NCBI RefSeq assembly: GCF_009800965.1 | Contig: NZ_WUAF01000013.1 | Location: 1-64,000, forward strand | Reading direction: 5' to 3' | DNA from: Cognatazoarcus halotolerans | GTDB taxonomy: Bacteria; Pseudomonadota; Gammaproteobacteria; Burkholderiales; Rhodocyclaceae | DNA length: 64,000 nt | In this document: piece by piece, positions 8,708 through 18,416 of the stretch | How positions within the stretch are numbered: the first letter of the stretch is position 1 | Layout of the letters: every line of letters starts with the position of its first letter | Made by a program: the position numbers and the translations under genes | The notes under the pieces: generated by a model | What the model was told of the DNA's origin: nothing | Databases searched by the model: none | Seen by the model: the letters and a program-made list of their open reading frames with translations, nothing else

Positions 8708-9562
8708 ATGACGAACACCCTATCCTTCCCTACACCGGCAACCGTCGGCAGCATCGATCAGTACATCCAGTCGGTCAATCGGCTCCCGATGCTGACCGAG
8801 CAGGAAGAAGGGGATCTCGCGCGCCGCCTGCGCGACGACGAGGACCTTGATGCCGCCCGCAAGCTGGTGATGTCGCATCTGCGTCTGGTCGTGGCGATCG
8901 CACGCGGTTACCTTGGCTATGGACTGCCGCATGCAGACCTTATCCAGGAAGGAAACATCGGCCTCATGAAGGCGGTGAAACGTTTTGACCCTGACCGTGG
9001 CGTGCGTCTGGTCTCGTTCGCAATTCACTGGATCAAGGCCGAAATCCACGAATACATCCTCAAAAACTGGCGCTTGGTCAAGGTCGCCACCACGAAAGCG
9101 CAGCGGAAGCTGTTCTTCAATCTGCGCGGCATGAAGAAGAGCAGCAACACGCTCCGGCCCGACGAAATCGATGCCGTTGCGGCTCAGCTTGGCGTCAAGC
9201 CGCAGGAAGTGATTGAAATGGAAACCCGGCTGACGGGCCAGGACGTACCGATGGAAACCTCGTCAGGAGATGACGAAGATCGTTTCGCGCCCATCGCATA
9301 CCTGCGCGACCCGCATGCTGAGCCCTCCGAGGTGCTGGAGCAAACGGAGATGGCCCATCTGCAGGAAGATGGTCTGCGCAACGCGCTGATCAGCCTGGAT
9401 GACCGCAGCAGGACGATCATCCAGCGCCGCTGGCTGAACGAAGGCGATGCCGCCACACTGCATGACCTCGCCGCCGAATACGGTGTTTCCGCTGAGCGAA
9501 TCCGGCAGATCGAGGCCAAGGCAATGCAGAAAATGCGTGGAGCGCTGGCACAGCTGGCCTGA
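8708..9562 (+). CDS. rpoH: RNA polymerase heat-shock sigma factor RpoH (sigma32)
   Basis: This 284-residue sigma70-family factor directs transcription of chaperone and protease genes after heat shock. Region 2 (LVMSHLRLVVAIARGYLGYG, DLIQEGNIGLMKAVKRFDP) and region 4 (AAEYGVSAERIRQIEAKAM) are present. The RpoH box that marks the sigma32 branch is visible as QRKLFFNLR at about residues 132-140. The start chosen is the ATG at 8708, preceded by GGAGG; an upstream in-frame codon falls inside the CIRCE operator. It stands alone between the divergent exporter operon and the convergent hisD. The operator indicates HrcA control in addition to whatever promoter is used. Confidence 0.97.
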   Translation: MTNTLSFPTPATVGSIDQYIQSVNRLPMLTEQEEGDLARRLRDDEDLDAARKLVMSHLRLVVAIARGYLGYGLPHADLIQEGNIGLMKAVKRFDPDRGVRLVSFAIHWIKAEIHEYILKNWRLVKVATTKAQRKLFFNLRGMKKSSNTLRPDEIDAVAAQLGVKPQEVIEMETRLTGQDVPMETSSGDDEDRFAPIAYLRDPHAEPSEVLEQTEMAHLQEDGLRNALISLDDRSRTIIQRRWLNEGDAATLHDLAAEYGVSAERIRQIEAKAMQKMRGALAQLA

Positions 9563-9594
9563 ATAAGAACGCTGGACCACCTCATGCAACAAGA

Positions 9595-9619
9595 AAACGG
9601 CCGGAAACCCCGGCCGTTT
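9595..9619. terminator. Bidirectional terminator between rpoH and hisD
   Basis: A perfect 10-bp stem (AAACGGCCGG and CCGGCCGTTT) with a 5-base loop lies between the convergent stops of rpoH and hisD. The stem ends in T residues on both strands. The minus strand continues TTTTCTTG, so it is the better terminator for the his side. Confidence 0.85.
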
Positions 9620-9642
9620 CTCGTGCCAAGCCCCAACGGGCG

Positions 9643-10947
9643 CTATTCGCTCTCGACCCGGTACTCAGCCGAGCGGGCATGCGCCTGCAGGCCTTCGCCA
9701 TGAGCAAGTACCGAAGCAATGCGTCCAAGCCGACGGGCACCCGCCTCCGAGACTTGGATAAGGCTCGTACGCTTCTGGAAGTCATAAACGCCAAGTGGCG
9801 AAGAAAATCGCGCGCTGCGCATGGTCGGCAACACATGGTTGGGGCCGGCGCAATAGTCGCCCAGAGCCTCAACTGACCAGTGTCCGATGAAGATCGCGCC
9901 TGCATGGCGAATCCGATCGACCAAGGATTCAGCGTTACTCACCGATAATTCAAGGTGCTCGGGGGCAATCCGGTTCGCAATCTCGCATGCCTCCTCGATG
10001 TTCCGCACCTTGATCAGCGCACCGCGATTGCCGAGCGACGTCTCGATCGTCTGCCGCCGAGGCATCTGGAGCAGCAACCTGTCGATCGAGGCAGCAACCG
10101 CATCGAGAAAAGCGGCATCGGTGCACAGCAGGATCGATTGCGCAAGATCATCATGCTCGGCCTGGGCAAACAGGTCCATCGCCACCCAATCGGGATTGCC
10201 GGAGCCATCCGAGATGATCAGGACCTCCGAAGGGCCAGCCACCATGTCGATGCCGACGGTCCCGAAAACGCGACGCTTAGCCGCCGCCACATAGGCATTT
10301 CCAGGGCCGACGATCTTGTCAACCTGCGGGACGGTTTGTGTGCCATAAGCCAGTGCCGCCACGGCTTGGGCGCCACCGATCGTGAACACACGGTCCACAC
10401 CGGTAATCGCGGCTGCCGCGAGCACCAGTGGGTTCTTCTCGCCACGCGGCGTAGGCACCACCATGATGAGTTCGCGAACTCCGGCAACCTTCGCTGGAAT
10501 GGCGTTCATCAGGACCGAACTCGGATAGGAAGCACGGCCACCGGGGACGTAAAGACCGACCCGATCCAATGGCGTGACTTTCTGACCCAGCATCGTGCCG
10601 TCCGGCTCGGTATATCGCCACGACTCGAGCGGCTGGCGTTCATGATATGCCCGTACCCGATCCGCCGCGGCCCGCAATGCCTCGCGCTGCTCGTCCGGCA
10701 AACCTTCAAGCGCCGCTTCGAGCTCGGTCCGCGGCAAGGCCAGGCACTCCATCGAATCGACGTCAAGCTGGTCAAAACGACGGGTATATTCAATCACCGC
10801 CGCATCGCCTTCGTTCCTTACCCTCGCCAGTATGTCGCCGACAGACGTCTCGATCTTCGCATCGGTTTCACTCTCGAAAGCCAGCAGGGCATCAAGCATC
10901 TCGACGAATCGTGCGTCTAGCGTATCGAGCCGACGAATCGCACTCAT
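9643..10947 (-). CDS. hisD: Histidinol dehydrogenase
   Basis: HisD oxidises L-histidinol to L-histidine in two NAD-dependent steps, the end of histidine synthesis. At 434 residues it has the normal length. Recognisable motifs are the glycine-rich [20 protein letters not shown] near residue 130, the zinc-ligand stretch FAQAEHDD near 260, and the PEHLELS motif near 355. Its ATG overlaps the hisG stop (ATGA), so the two are translated together, and a strong terminator follows. No other his genes lie in the window, so the rest of the pathway must be encoded elsewhere. Confidence 0.97.
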   Translation of the reverse strand: MSAIRRLDTLDARFVEMLDALLAFESETDAKIETSVGDILARVRNEGDAAVIEYTRRFDQLDVDSMECLALPRTELEAALEGLPDEQREALRAAADRVRAYHERQPLESWRYTEPDGTMLGQKVTPLDRVGLYVPGGRASYPSSVLMNAIPAKVAGVRELIMVVPTPRGEKNPLVLAAAAITGVDRVFTIGGAQAVAALAYGTQTVPQVDKIVGPGNAYVAAAKRRVFGTVGIDMVAGPSEVLIISDGSGNPDWVAMDLFAQAEHDDLAQSILLCTDAAFLDAVAASIDRLLLQMPRRQTIETSLGNRGALIKVRNIEEACEIANRIAPEHLELSVSNAESLVDRIRHAGAIFIGHWSVEALGDYCAGPNHVLPTMRSARFSSPLGVYDFQKRTSLIQVSEAGARRLGRIASVLAHGEGLQAHARSAEYRVESE

Positions 10948-11585
10948 TTGACGACTCCTTCAAAAGCCTCGAGAACCGGCTGAATTTTCTCGCGTTTGGT
11001 CTTCAGGGACGCTTGGTTCACGATCAATCGCGAGCTGATCGGCATGATCTCCTCTACCGCCACGAGATTGTTCGCTTTCAGCGTACCGCCGGAGGAGACG
11101 AGATCAACGATGGCATCGGCAAGCCCGACCAGCGGTGCGAGCTCCATCGAACCGTAAAGCTTGATCAGGTCTACGTGGACGCCTTTCTCCGCAAAATGCC
11201 GACGTGCCGTTTCAATGTACTTGGTTGCCACGCGGATGCGTCCACCCGGCCGCACAGCTTCCTCATAGTCGAACCCGGCGGGCGTCGCGACACACATCCG
11301 GCAGCGGGCAATCTTGAGGTCGAGCGGCTGATAGAGTCCGACCCCACCATGTTCAATGAGCACGTCCTTGCCGGCGATGCCAAGATCGGCCGCCCCGTAT
11401 TGAACATAAGTCGGTGTATCGGTGGCCCGCACGATCACCAGTCTGACATCAGGACGATTGGTGCCGATGATGAGCTTGCGGGATGTCTCGGGATCGTCCG
11501 TGGGCTCGATCCCCGCCGCGGCAAGCAGCGGTAACGTTTCCTCGAAGATTCGACCCTTGGAAAGTGCAATGGTGATGCTGGACAC
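10944..11585 (-). CDS. hisG: ATP phosphoribosyltransferase catalytic subunit, short form
   Basis: HisG joins ATP and PRPP in the first step of histidine synthesis. The protein is 213 residues, the short form that lacks the C-terminal regulatory domain and needs the HisZ subunit; hisZ is not in this window. Family motifs include [18 protein letters not shown] at the start, the region [13 protein letters not shown], and the PRPP-loop region [19 protein letters not shown] chose the GTG at 11585, with GAGG 8 bases upstream, over an ATG ten codons earlier that would add residues foreign to the family. It overlaps hisD. It is separated from murA by rnk on the opposite strand. Confidence 0.95.
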   Translation of the reverse strand: MSSITIALSKGRIFEETLPLLAAAGIEPTDDPETSRKLIIGTNRPDVRLVIVRATDTPTYVQYGAADLGIAGKDVLIEHGGVGLYQPLDLKIARCRMCVATPAGFDYEEAVRPGGRIRVATKYIETARRHFAEKGVHVDLIKLYGSMELAPLVGLADAIVDLVSSGGTLKANNLVAVEEIMPISSRLIVNQASLKTKREKIQPVLEAFEGVVK

Positions 11586-11651
11586 GAAAAACGCCTCGGA
11601 AAAAGTGAGCAACATTGTACCCCGAGCATCCTTCTGGTAGCCTCGCTACAC

Positions 11652-11679
11652 AGCCGATCCACCCTTGAGTGGCTCGGCT
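11652..11679 (+). terminator. Hairpin in the hisG-rnk divergent spacer
   Basis: AGCCGATCCAC pairs with GTGGCTCGGCT (one mismatch) across a 6-base loop and is followed by TTTCATT. It looks like a terminator or leader structure about 50 bases before rnk. Its function is unknown; it may serve as an attenuator or simply insulate the divergent genes. Confidence 0.4.
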
Positions 11680-11730
11680 TTCATTACGTCCGGAGCCCGT
11701 CAGGCCGCTCCGCCAATAGCGAGAACCGCA

Positions 11731-12138
11731 ATGATCCCCGATATAATCGTCGCCGCCCATGACATGGAGCGGCTCGAAGCACTGCTTTACGCCCCAGAGC
11801 AACTCAAACGCAGCGATCTGGATGCGCTGCGCGAAGAACTCGGGCGGGCCACCGTGTGCGATCCCGCAGACGTCCCGGCCAACCTGATCACCATGAACAG
11901 CCGTGCCCGGTTTCGTGAAGAGCACACCGGGCGGGAGTACGAACTGACCCTGAGCTATCCGCGGCAGGCTGATCACGCGAACGGTCGGATCTCTATCCTC
12001 TCTCCGGCCGGCAGCGCCCTGCTCGGTTTGTCGGAACAACAACAAATCGACTGGAACGCCGGGAGTGGCAACACCATCCGGATCACCGTGCTTGAAGTCA
12101 CTTGGCAACCGGAAGCCAACGGCCGCTTCGACCTCTGA
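11731..12138 (+). CDS. rnk: Rnk-type nucleoside diphosphate kinase regulator (GreA/GreB fold)
   Basis: This 135-residue protein resembles Rnk, an RNA-polymerase-binding protein of the GreA/GreB family with a short N-terminal coiled coil. The coiled-coil part (MERLEALLYAPEQ, LDALREELGRA) covers about residues 13-45. The GreA/B C-terminal domain follows, with LSPAGSALLGL typical of the family near 95. The ATG at 11731 follows GAGAA. Family members bind the polymerase secondary channel without strong transcript-cleavage activity. It sits alone, opposite to the murA and hisG genes on either side, interrupting an otherwise continuous minus-strand series. Confidence 0.87.
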   Translation: MIPDIIVAAHDMERLEALLYAPEQLKRSDLDALREELGRATVCDPADVPANLITMNSRARFREEHTGREYELTLSYPRQADHANGRISILSPAGSALLGLSEQQQIDWNAGSGNTIRITVLEVTWQPEANGRFDL

Positions 12139-12165
12139 GCCGACTCGGTCCGGGTGCCGCGCTGC

Positions 12166-13434
<1,269 letters not shown>

Positions 13435-13692
13435 TCAGGCGCCCAGCTCCTTTTGCATTTGCGCCCATTGCTCGGGCGTATACGTCTGCAGCTGCAGCGC
13501 GTGGATCTCATTGCCCATCAGGTTTCCCAACGTCGCGTATACCGCCTGATGCTGGCGCACCCGAAGCTTTCCCGCAAAAGCGCCACTGACCACGATTCCG
13601 CTGAAATGGACGCCGTCGTCACCAACAATCTCGACATGCTCGCAGTCCAGGCCGGTTTCGATCAGCCGCTTGATTTCGCTTGCTTCAAACAT
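13435..13692 (-). CDS. ibaG: BolA-family protein IbaG
   Basis: This 85-residue BolA-fold protein is of the IbaG (YrbA) branch, thought to act with monothiol glutaredoxins in iron-sulfur handling and acid stress. The helix-turn region (GNLMGNEIHALQLQTYTPEQ) carries the usual conserved C-terminal stretch, and FSGIVVSGAFAGKLRVRQHQ is the loop with the conserved histidine. It lies between the ABC permease and murA, exactly where ibaG sits in related genomes. Confidence 0.9.
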   Translation of the reverse strand: MFEASEIKRLIETGLDCEHVEIVGDDGVHFSGIVVSGAFAGKLRVRQHQAVYATLGNLMGNEIHALQLQTYTPEQWAQMQKELGA

Positions 13693-13702
13693 CGTCTTTA
13701 CC

Positions 13703-14458
13703 TCAGCCGCGCAGCTTGTAGCCGCGCGACAACATGTTCAGGGTAAGCGCCGCAACAGCGGCAAAACACGCCACCACGACCGTCAGACTCCGCCATGGCG
13801 AAACGTCCGATTGTCCGAAAAAGCCGTAGCGGAAGCCATCTATCATGTAGAAAAAGGGATTGAAATGAGAGACGCCTTGCCAGAACTCGGGCAGTGAATG
13901 GATGGAATAGAAGACACCGGAGAGCATCGTCAGCGGCATGATCAGGAAATTCTGGAATCCCGCAAGCTGGTCGAACTTTTCTGCCCATATGCCGGCAACC
14001 ACCCCGAGACTTCCCAATAGCCCGCCCCCCAGGATTGCGAAGGCAAGTATCCACAAGGGCGCCTTCAAGGGCAGTTCGGCAAAGAACAATCCGGCAATCG
14101 CAACCCCGGCGCCGACAAAGACGCCGCGGAACACCGAGGCGAGCACATAGGCAGCATAGAACTCACGGTAACTGATCGGCGGCAACAACACGAAAACGAT
14201 GTTGCCCGTGATCTTGCTCTGGATAAGTGACGACGAACTGTTGGCGAAGGCGTTCTGAAGAACCGACATCATCACCAATCCGGGAATCAGGAAGCTTGTA
14301 TAGCCGATTTCACCGTAAACCGTGACGTGTCGGTCGAGCACGTGAGAGAAGATCAGCAGATAGAGCAGTGAAGTCAGCACCGGTGCACCGACCGTCTGGA
14401 AGCTGACTTTCCAGAAACGCCATACTTCCTTGTACAACAAGGTCTTGAAACCGCTCAC
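13703..14458 (-). CDS. ABC-2 type permease, YadH-like
   Basis: This is an integral membrane subunit of an ABC exporter, about 251 residues with six predicted helices (for example VLTSLLYLLIFSHVL, FVGAGVAIAGLFFAEL, ILAFAILGGGLLGSLGVVAG). The sequence NLQ-like core FQNFLIMPLTMLSGVFYSI is typical of ABC-2 permeases. The best start is the GTG at 14458, with GAGG just upstream, 7 bases after the ATPase stop. Together with the ATPase it resembles the E. coli YadG/YadH pair. The substrate is unknown; its place inside the mla-ibaG block hints at an envelope function. Confidence 0.88.
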   Translation of the reverse strand: MSGFKTLLYKEVWRFWKVSFQTVGAPVLTSLLYLLIFSHVLDRHVTVYGEIGYTSFLIPGLVMMSVLQNAFANSSSSLIQSKITGNIVFVLLPPISYREFYAAYVLASVFRGVFVGAGVAIAGLFFAELPLKAPLWILAFAILGGGLLGSLGVVAGIWAEKFDQLAGFQNFLIMPLTMLSGVFYSIHSLPEFWQGVSHFNPFFYMIDGFRYGFFGQSDVSPWRSLTVVVACFAAVAALTLNMLSRGYKLRG

Positions 14459-14465
14459 GATCACC

Positions 14466-15362
14466 TCAAGCAGCGTGCATGACGCCGATAAAGACCTTTT
14501 CGAGGTCCGGCTCGCCGAGATGCATTTCGGCAATCTCCGCTCCGGCGGCACGCAACCTTGCAAGCACCCCCTCGACCTCCTCGAAGCGCTCGAACCCGAA
14601 TTCGAGCCAGCCTTCCTCGTCGGGTGTCACCGACAGCGCCGGGTCTCGCAAGGGCGCCGCCAGGCGGACCCGAAGTGAGTGCGTCGTGAAGCGCGCGAGC
14701 AAATTGGCCGTGCTGTCGAGAGCAACGATCCGCCCGGCCTTTAGCATCGCAATGCGTCCGCATAAGGTTTCGGCTTCTTCGAGATAGTGCGTCGTGAGGA
14801 CGATGGTATGGCCATCACGGTTGAGCTTGCGCACGAACTGCCACAGACCCTGTCTGAGTTCCACGTCCACTCCAGCGGTCGGCTCGTCAAGCACGATGAC
14901 CGGCGGCCGATGCACCAAGGCCTGCGCAACCAGTACCCGACGTTTCATGCCGCCCGACAGCATGCGCATATTCGCACCAGCCTTGGCGGTCAGATCCAGG
15001 CTCTCGAGAATCTCGTCAATCCAGTCATCGTTATCGCGGATGCCGAAATAACCGGACTGCAGCCGCAATGCTTCGCGGACCGTGAAGAACGGGTCGAAGA
15101 CCAGCTCCTGCGGGACCACTCCGAGCGCACGTCGCGCATTGCGGTAGTCGCCAACGACGTCGTGCCCCATGACTTCTAGGGTGCCACTATCGGGCCGCAC
15201 CAACCCCGCGAGCGCCGAAATAAGGGTTGTCTTGCCCGCGCCGTTAGGTCCGAGCAGGCCAAAAAACTCGCCCTGCCCTATCTCCAGGTCAACCCCGGCA
15301 AGCGCCTTCAGCGCGCCATACTGCTTGGTGACACCGGTGACCCTGATCGCGGGCACAGTCAT
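14466..15362 (-). CDS. ABC transporter ATPase, YadG-like
   Basis: This 298-residue ABC ATPase pairs with the YadH-like permease just downstream. Walker A GPNGAGKTTLI is at about residues 39-49, the signature LSGGMKRRVLVAQAL near 138, Walker B VIVLDEPTAGVD near 160, and the switch histidine in LTTHYLEE. A C-terminal domain of about 70 residues (LRVRLAAPLRD onwards) is shared with ABC-2 exporters of the CcmA type. It overlaps the end of mlaB by 4 bases, so it belongs to the same transcription unit as mla. The substrate cannot be deduced. Confidence 0.9.
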   Translation of the reverse strand: MTVPAIRVTGVTKQYGALKALAGVDLEIGQGEFFGLLGPNGAGKTTLISALAGLVRPDSGTLEVMGHDVVGDYRNARRALGVVPQELVFDPFFTVREALRLQSGYFGIRDNDDWIDEILESLDLTAKAGANMRMLSGGMKRRVLVAQALVHRPPVIVLDEPTAGVDVELRQGLWQFVRKLNRDGHTIVLTTHYLEEAETLCGRIAMLKAGRIVALDSTANLLARFTTHSLRVRLAAPLRDPALSVTPDEEGWLEFGFERFEEVEGVLARLRAAGAEIAEMHLGEPDLEKVFIGVMHAA

Positions 15363-15670
15363 GATTCGATTGTTTCCGAGTCTGTCGCAGGCCGCCCGGA
15401 GAAAATCCCGGAAAGACCGTAAAGCGATGCGAGGCTGGACATTGCCGGAGGAAGGGCAGACAAGGCAATGGGCAGGCCCATGCCACGGGCACGCCGCAAC
15501 CAGTCGATCAAAAGGGCGACGCCCGCTGAATCCGCTTCGGTGACCTGAGCAAGCTCGATCTTTCGCAAATCCCGCGTAAAGAACCCGGTTGCCTCGGCCT
15601 TGAGCCCGGCCACCGTCTCCATCGTCATCGGCCCGACGACCGACAACGCGCCGCGATCAAAACGGATCAT
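15359..15670 (-). CDS. mlaB: STAS-domain protein MlaB
   Basis: This 103-residue protein is a single STAS domain (VTEADSAGVALLIDWLRRAR), the cytoplasmic regulator of the MlaFEDB phospholipid transporter that stabilises the MlaF ATPase. The conserved serine of STAS domains lies in the ADSAG motif. It overlaps mlaC and the following ABC ATPase by four bases each. Sequence divergence between MlaB proteins is high, so the call rests on fold motif plus context. Confidence 0.87.
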   Translation of the reverse strand: MIRFDRGALSVVGPMTMETVAGLKAEATGFFTRDLRKIELAQVTEADSAGVALLIDWLRRARGMGLPIALSALPPAMSSLASLYGLSGIFSGRPATDSETIES

Positions 15671-16290
15671 GCCTTGGCACCAGCCTGCTCGAGTTGCCGG
15701 TTCTTCTCTTCAAGCGCCTTGATCAACCCGTCGATGCCTCCGCTACGGATCTCTTGGGAGAAGGTACCCCGGTAATTGGTGACGAGGCTGACGCCCGCCA
15801 CCACGACATCGTAGACCTTCCACCCATCGGTATTCTTTTCCAGGCTGTAGTCGATCTGTACGGGCGTAGCGCCAGGCTGGCGAACCTCGGTGCGGACGAT
15901 CACATCGGAATCGCCCGGCGCGGCACGCAGCGGCTTGAAATCGATCTGCTGATTCTTGTACTGGGTCAGGGCGTTCGAGTAGGTTCGCACCAGCAAGGTC
16001 TTGAAGGAGTCGATCAGCAGCCGCTGCTGCTCCGGAGTGGCCGAGCGCCAATCGCGGCCAACGGCCAGAATCGTCATTCGCCGGAAATTGAAATGGGGCA
16101 AGACCTTTTCTTCCACCAGATCAACCGCCTTGCGTGTATTACCGGCCTGAATTTCCTTGTCTTGACGAACAATGGTCAACACATCGTTGGTCACGGTCTT
16201 GACCAGTTCGTCCGGCGCCGAATCGGCGGCCACCGCAGGCAGGCTGAACAAAGATGCTGCAACGAGGATGCAGGAGAAGAAGCGCTTCAT
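15667..16290 (-). CDS. mlaC: Periplasmic phospholipid-binding protein MlaC
   Basis: MlaC ferries phospholipids across the periplasm between the outer-membrane MlaA complex and the inner-membrane MlaFEDB. The 207-residue precursor has a signal peptide (residues 1-22, MKRFFSCILVAASLFSLPAVAADS cut near AVA-A), then the Tol-Tol/MlaC fold with WRSATPEQQRLLIDSFKTLL and the C-terminal YRGTFSQEI typical of the family. It lies between mlaA and mlaB in the operon. Confidence 0.94.
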   Translation of the reverse strand: MKRFFSCILVAASLFSLPAVAADSAPDELVKTVTNDVLTIVRQDKEIQAGNTRKAVDLVEEKVLPHFNFRRMTILAVGRDWRSATPEQQRLLIDSFKTLLVRTYSNALTQYKNQQIDFKPLRAAPGDSDVIVRTEVRQPGATPVQIDYSLEKNTDGWKVYDVVVAGVSLVTNYRGTFSQEIRSGGIDGLIKALEEKNRQLEQAGAKA

Positions 16291-16310
16291 GAGCGAATTT
16301 CCTTTTACTG

Positions 16311-17138
16311 TCAGGGACGCGAACCGGTCGACGCCGTTTCATCGTTGATAAAGGCAAGTTCAAGCGTACGCGCCGCACGGGCTGCGGCATCCGCACCTGC
16401 ACCGATGGCCGCGGCGCTCAGATCGTCGAAATCCTCGCGCGGAGGGTGACCATCGTAGACCTTGTAACGCCGCTGCTGCAGGTAAAAGTCCCGGGCATAG
16501 GCGTACTTGTCGAGCGTGCCCTCCTCGAGCGTCTTGTCAACCCCGAGGAGAGCTGCACGCGTATGTATCAACCTAAGGCCGGTGAGCGCATTGCGCGTCG
16601 CAACGCTATCGATCGCCCATACGTTGTCGCCCGCCAGATCGATCGGAAGCACCGCAGTGTCGCGAAGTGTCCGCGGCCCGAAGAAAGGCACCACGAAATA
16701 GGCGCCTTCGCCAACACCCCACACTCCGAGCGTCTGACCGAAATCCTCGTCGTGCTTCTCGAGCCCCAGCTCCGATGCCACGTCGAACACCCCGAGGATA
16801 CCCACGGTGGAGTTGATCAGCACCCGGCCGGCATCATTGAATGCGTCGCCAGCCTTGCCCTGCAGCAGATTGTTGAAGCCGATCCAGATGTCCCCGACGT
16901 TTCCGAAGAAGTTGCCGACCCCGGACTTCACTGGCAGCGGGGCCACCTCATCATAGCCTCGTGCGAGCGGCTTGATCGCAGCCTTGTCTACCGCCTCGTT
17001 GAAACCGAACATGGCTCGGTTGTAGGGCTCGAATGGATCGTCCGGATTCTGGCTCGTGCTTGCACAGCCGCCGGCCAGCAGCGACAGCGCCAACACGCAC
17101 GCTACGCGCGGAAACATGAGGTTGGGATGCTTGTTCAT
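16311..17138 (-). CDS. mlaA: Outer-membrane lipoprotein MlaA (VacJ)
   Basis: MlaA removes mislocalised phospholipids from the outer leaflet of the outer membrane and hands them to MlaC. The 275-residue precursor has a lipoprotein signal ending in LAGGC, then the family motif NPDDPFEPYNRAMFGFNEAV and GVWGVGEGAYFVVPFFGPRT. I chose the ATG at 17138 (MNKHPNL) because an earlier one adds a charged segment in front of the signal. The C-terminal 40 residues (alanine-rich) extend past the core. In E. coli mlaA is a separate locus; here it is inside the mla operon between mlaD and mlaC. Confidence 0.94.
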   Translation of the reverse strand: MNKHPNLMFPRVACVLALSLLAGGCASTSQNPDDPFEPYNRAMFGFNEAVDKAAIKPLARGYDEVAPLPVKSGVGNFFGNVGDIWIGFNNLLQGKAGDAFNDAGRVLINSTVGILGVFDVASELGLEKHDEDFGQTLGVWGVGEGAYFVVPFFGPRTLRDTAVLPIDLAGDNVWAIDSVATRNALTGLRLIHTRAALLGVDKTLEEGTLDKYAYARDFYLQQRRYKVYDGHPPREDFDDLSAAAIGAGADAAARAARTLELAFINDETASTGSRP

Positions 17139-17154
17139 GGACTGCCCCGAAAGA

Positions 17155-17625
17155 TCACTTGGCGGCCGGCGCTTCTGCCGCCTTGTCAAAAAGAAACTGG
17201 CTGATCAGCTTCTCCAGTACGACGGCGGACTGGGTAATGCGAATCGTGTCACCCGCCTTGAGCATCTTTTCATCGCCGCCCGCTTCCAGGCCCACATATT
17301 GTTCGCCGAGCAACCCGGATGTCAGGATGGTAGCGATGGTGTCGCTCGGGAAAGCGTAGCGGCTGTCGATTGCCAGTTCGACCTTCGCGCGGTAGCTCTG
17401 GGGATCGAAATCGATCGACGCGACGCGCCCGACCACGACGCCGGCACTCTTGACCGGTGCTCGCGGCTTGAGGCCACCAATGTTGTCGAAACTTGCCTCC
17501 ACAGCATAGTTATTGGCAAAGCTGCCTGCCGAGAGATTCCCCACCTTCAGCGCCAGAAAAAGAAGCGCTGCAATCCCGATCGCGACAAAGAAACCGACCC
17601 ATAGGTCGAGCGTGGTCCGATTCAT
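17155..17625 (-). CDS. mlaD: MCE-domain lipid transport protein MlaD
   Basis: MlaD forms the hexameric periplasmic ring on the MlaFE transporter through which lipids pass. At 156 residues it has one N-terminal membrane helix (WVGFFVAIGIAALLFLALKV, about residues 9-28) and a single MCE domain (FDNIGGLKPRAPVKSAGVVV to VGLEAGGDE). The C-terminal tail contains LEKLISQFLFD, the helix that lines the pore. It lies 2 bases after mlaE and 16 before mlaA. Confidence 0.95.
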   Translation of the reverse strand: MNRTTLDLWVGFFVAIGIAALLFLALKVGNLSAGSFANNYAVEASFDNIGGLKPRAPVKSAGVVVGRVASIDFDPQSYRAKVELAIDSRYAFPSDTIATILTSGLLGEQYVGLEAGGDEKMLKAGDTIRITQSAVVLEKLISQFLFDKAAEAPAAK

Positions 17626-17627
17626 CT

Positions 17628-18416
17628 CTAACCCCGGAACATGAAGGATGTAAGAACGAAATCAAGCGCCAGTATCGCCAGCGCCGAACTGACGACGGTG
17701 CGGGTAATGGCCCGCGAGACCCCCTCGGCAGTCGGAACGCAGTCAAAGCCTTCGAAAACCGCGATGAGCGACACCGCGACGCCAAAGACCACGCTCTTGA
17801 TGACCCCGTTCAGAATGTCGTAGCGAAAATCGACCGCGGCCTGCATCTGCGACCAGAACGCACCGTCGTCCACACCAATGAATGGGACGCCGATCAGCCA
17901 TCCCCCAAAGACGCCCATCGCCGAAAACAGCGCCGCGAGCAGCGGCATCGAGATGACGCCGCCCCAGAACCGCGGCGCAACGACTCGGGCGATCGGGTTC
18001 ACCGCCATCATGTCCATTGCAGTGAGCTGCTCGGTCGTCTTCATCAGGCCGATCTCGGCCGTCACCGCGGACCCCGCCCTGCTGGCGAATAGCAGGGCGG
18101 CAACCACCGGACCGAGCTCCCGGGTCAGCGACAACGCAACCAGTACTCCAAGCGCCTCGCTCGAGCCGTATCGCTGAAGCGTTTCGTAGCCTTGCAGCCC
18201 CAGGACGAGGCCAACGAACAACCCCGAAACAAGGATGATCAGGAGCGAGAGTACGCCACTGAAGTAGATCTCGCGAATGGTGAGGTGTACGCGCCGAAAG
18301 GATTGTCCCGAATAGAGCAACACCATCGCCAGGAAGCGCGCAATGAAGCCAAGCCGCCAAACGCCGTCCACGGCACGGTGACCAAGACTGCGCAGCACGT
18401 TCGCGATCATCCTCAT
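17628..18416 (-). CDS. mlaE: Phospholipid ABC transporter permease MlaE
   Basis: The inner-membrane permease of the Mla system has 262 residues. It shows the MlaE family pattern: an interfacial N-terminal helix (LRSLGHRAVDGVWRLG), then about five membrane helices, with the family motif RELGPVVAALLFASRAGSA near residue 105. It overlaps mlaF by four bases. With MlaF, MlaD and MlaB it makes the lipid-moving complex that keeps outer-membrane asymmetry. Confidence 0.95.
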   Translation of the reverse strand: MRMIANVLRSLGHRAVDGVWRLGFIARFLAMVLLYSGQSFRRVHLTIREIYFSGVLSLLIILVSGLFVGLVLGLQGYETLQRYGSSEALGVLVALSLTRELGPVVAALLFASRAGSAVTAEIGLMKTTEQLTAMDMMAVNPIARVVAPRFWGGVISMPLLAALFSAMGVFGGWLIGVPFIGVDDGAFWSQMQAAVDFRYDILNGVIKSVVFGVAVSLIAVFEGFDCVPTAEGVSRAITRTVVSSALAILALDFVLTSFMFRG

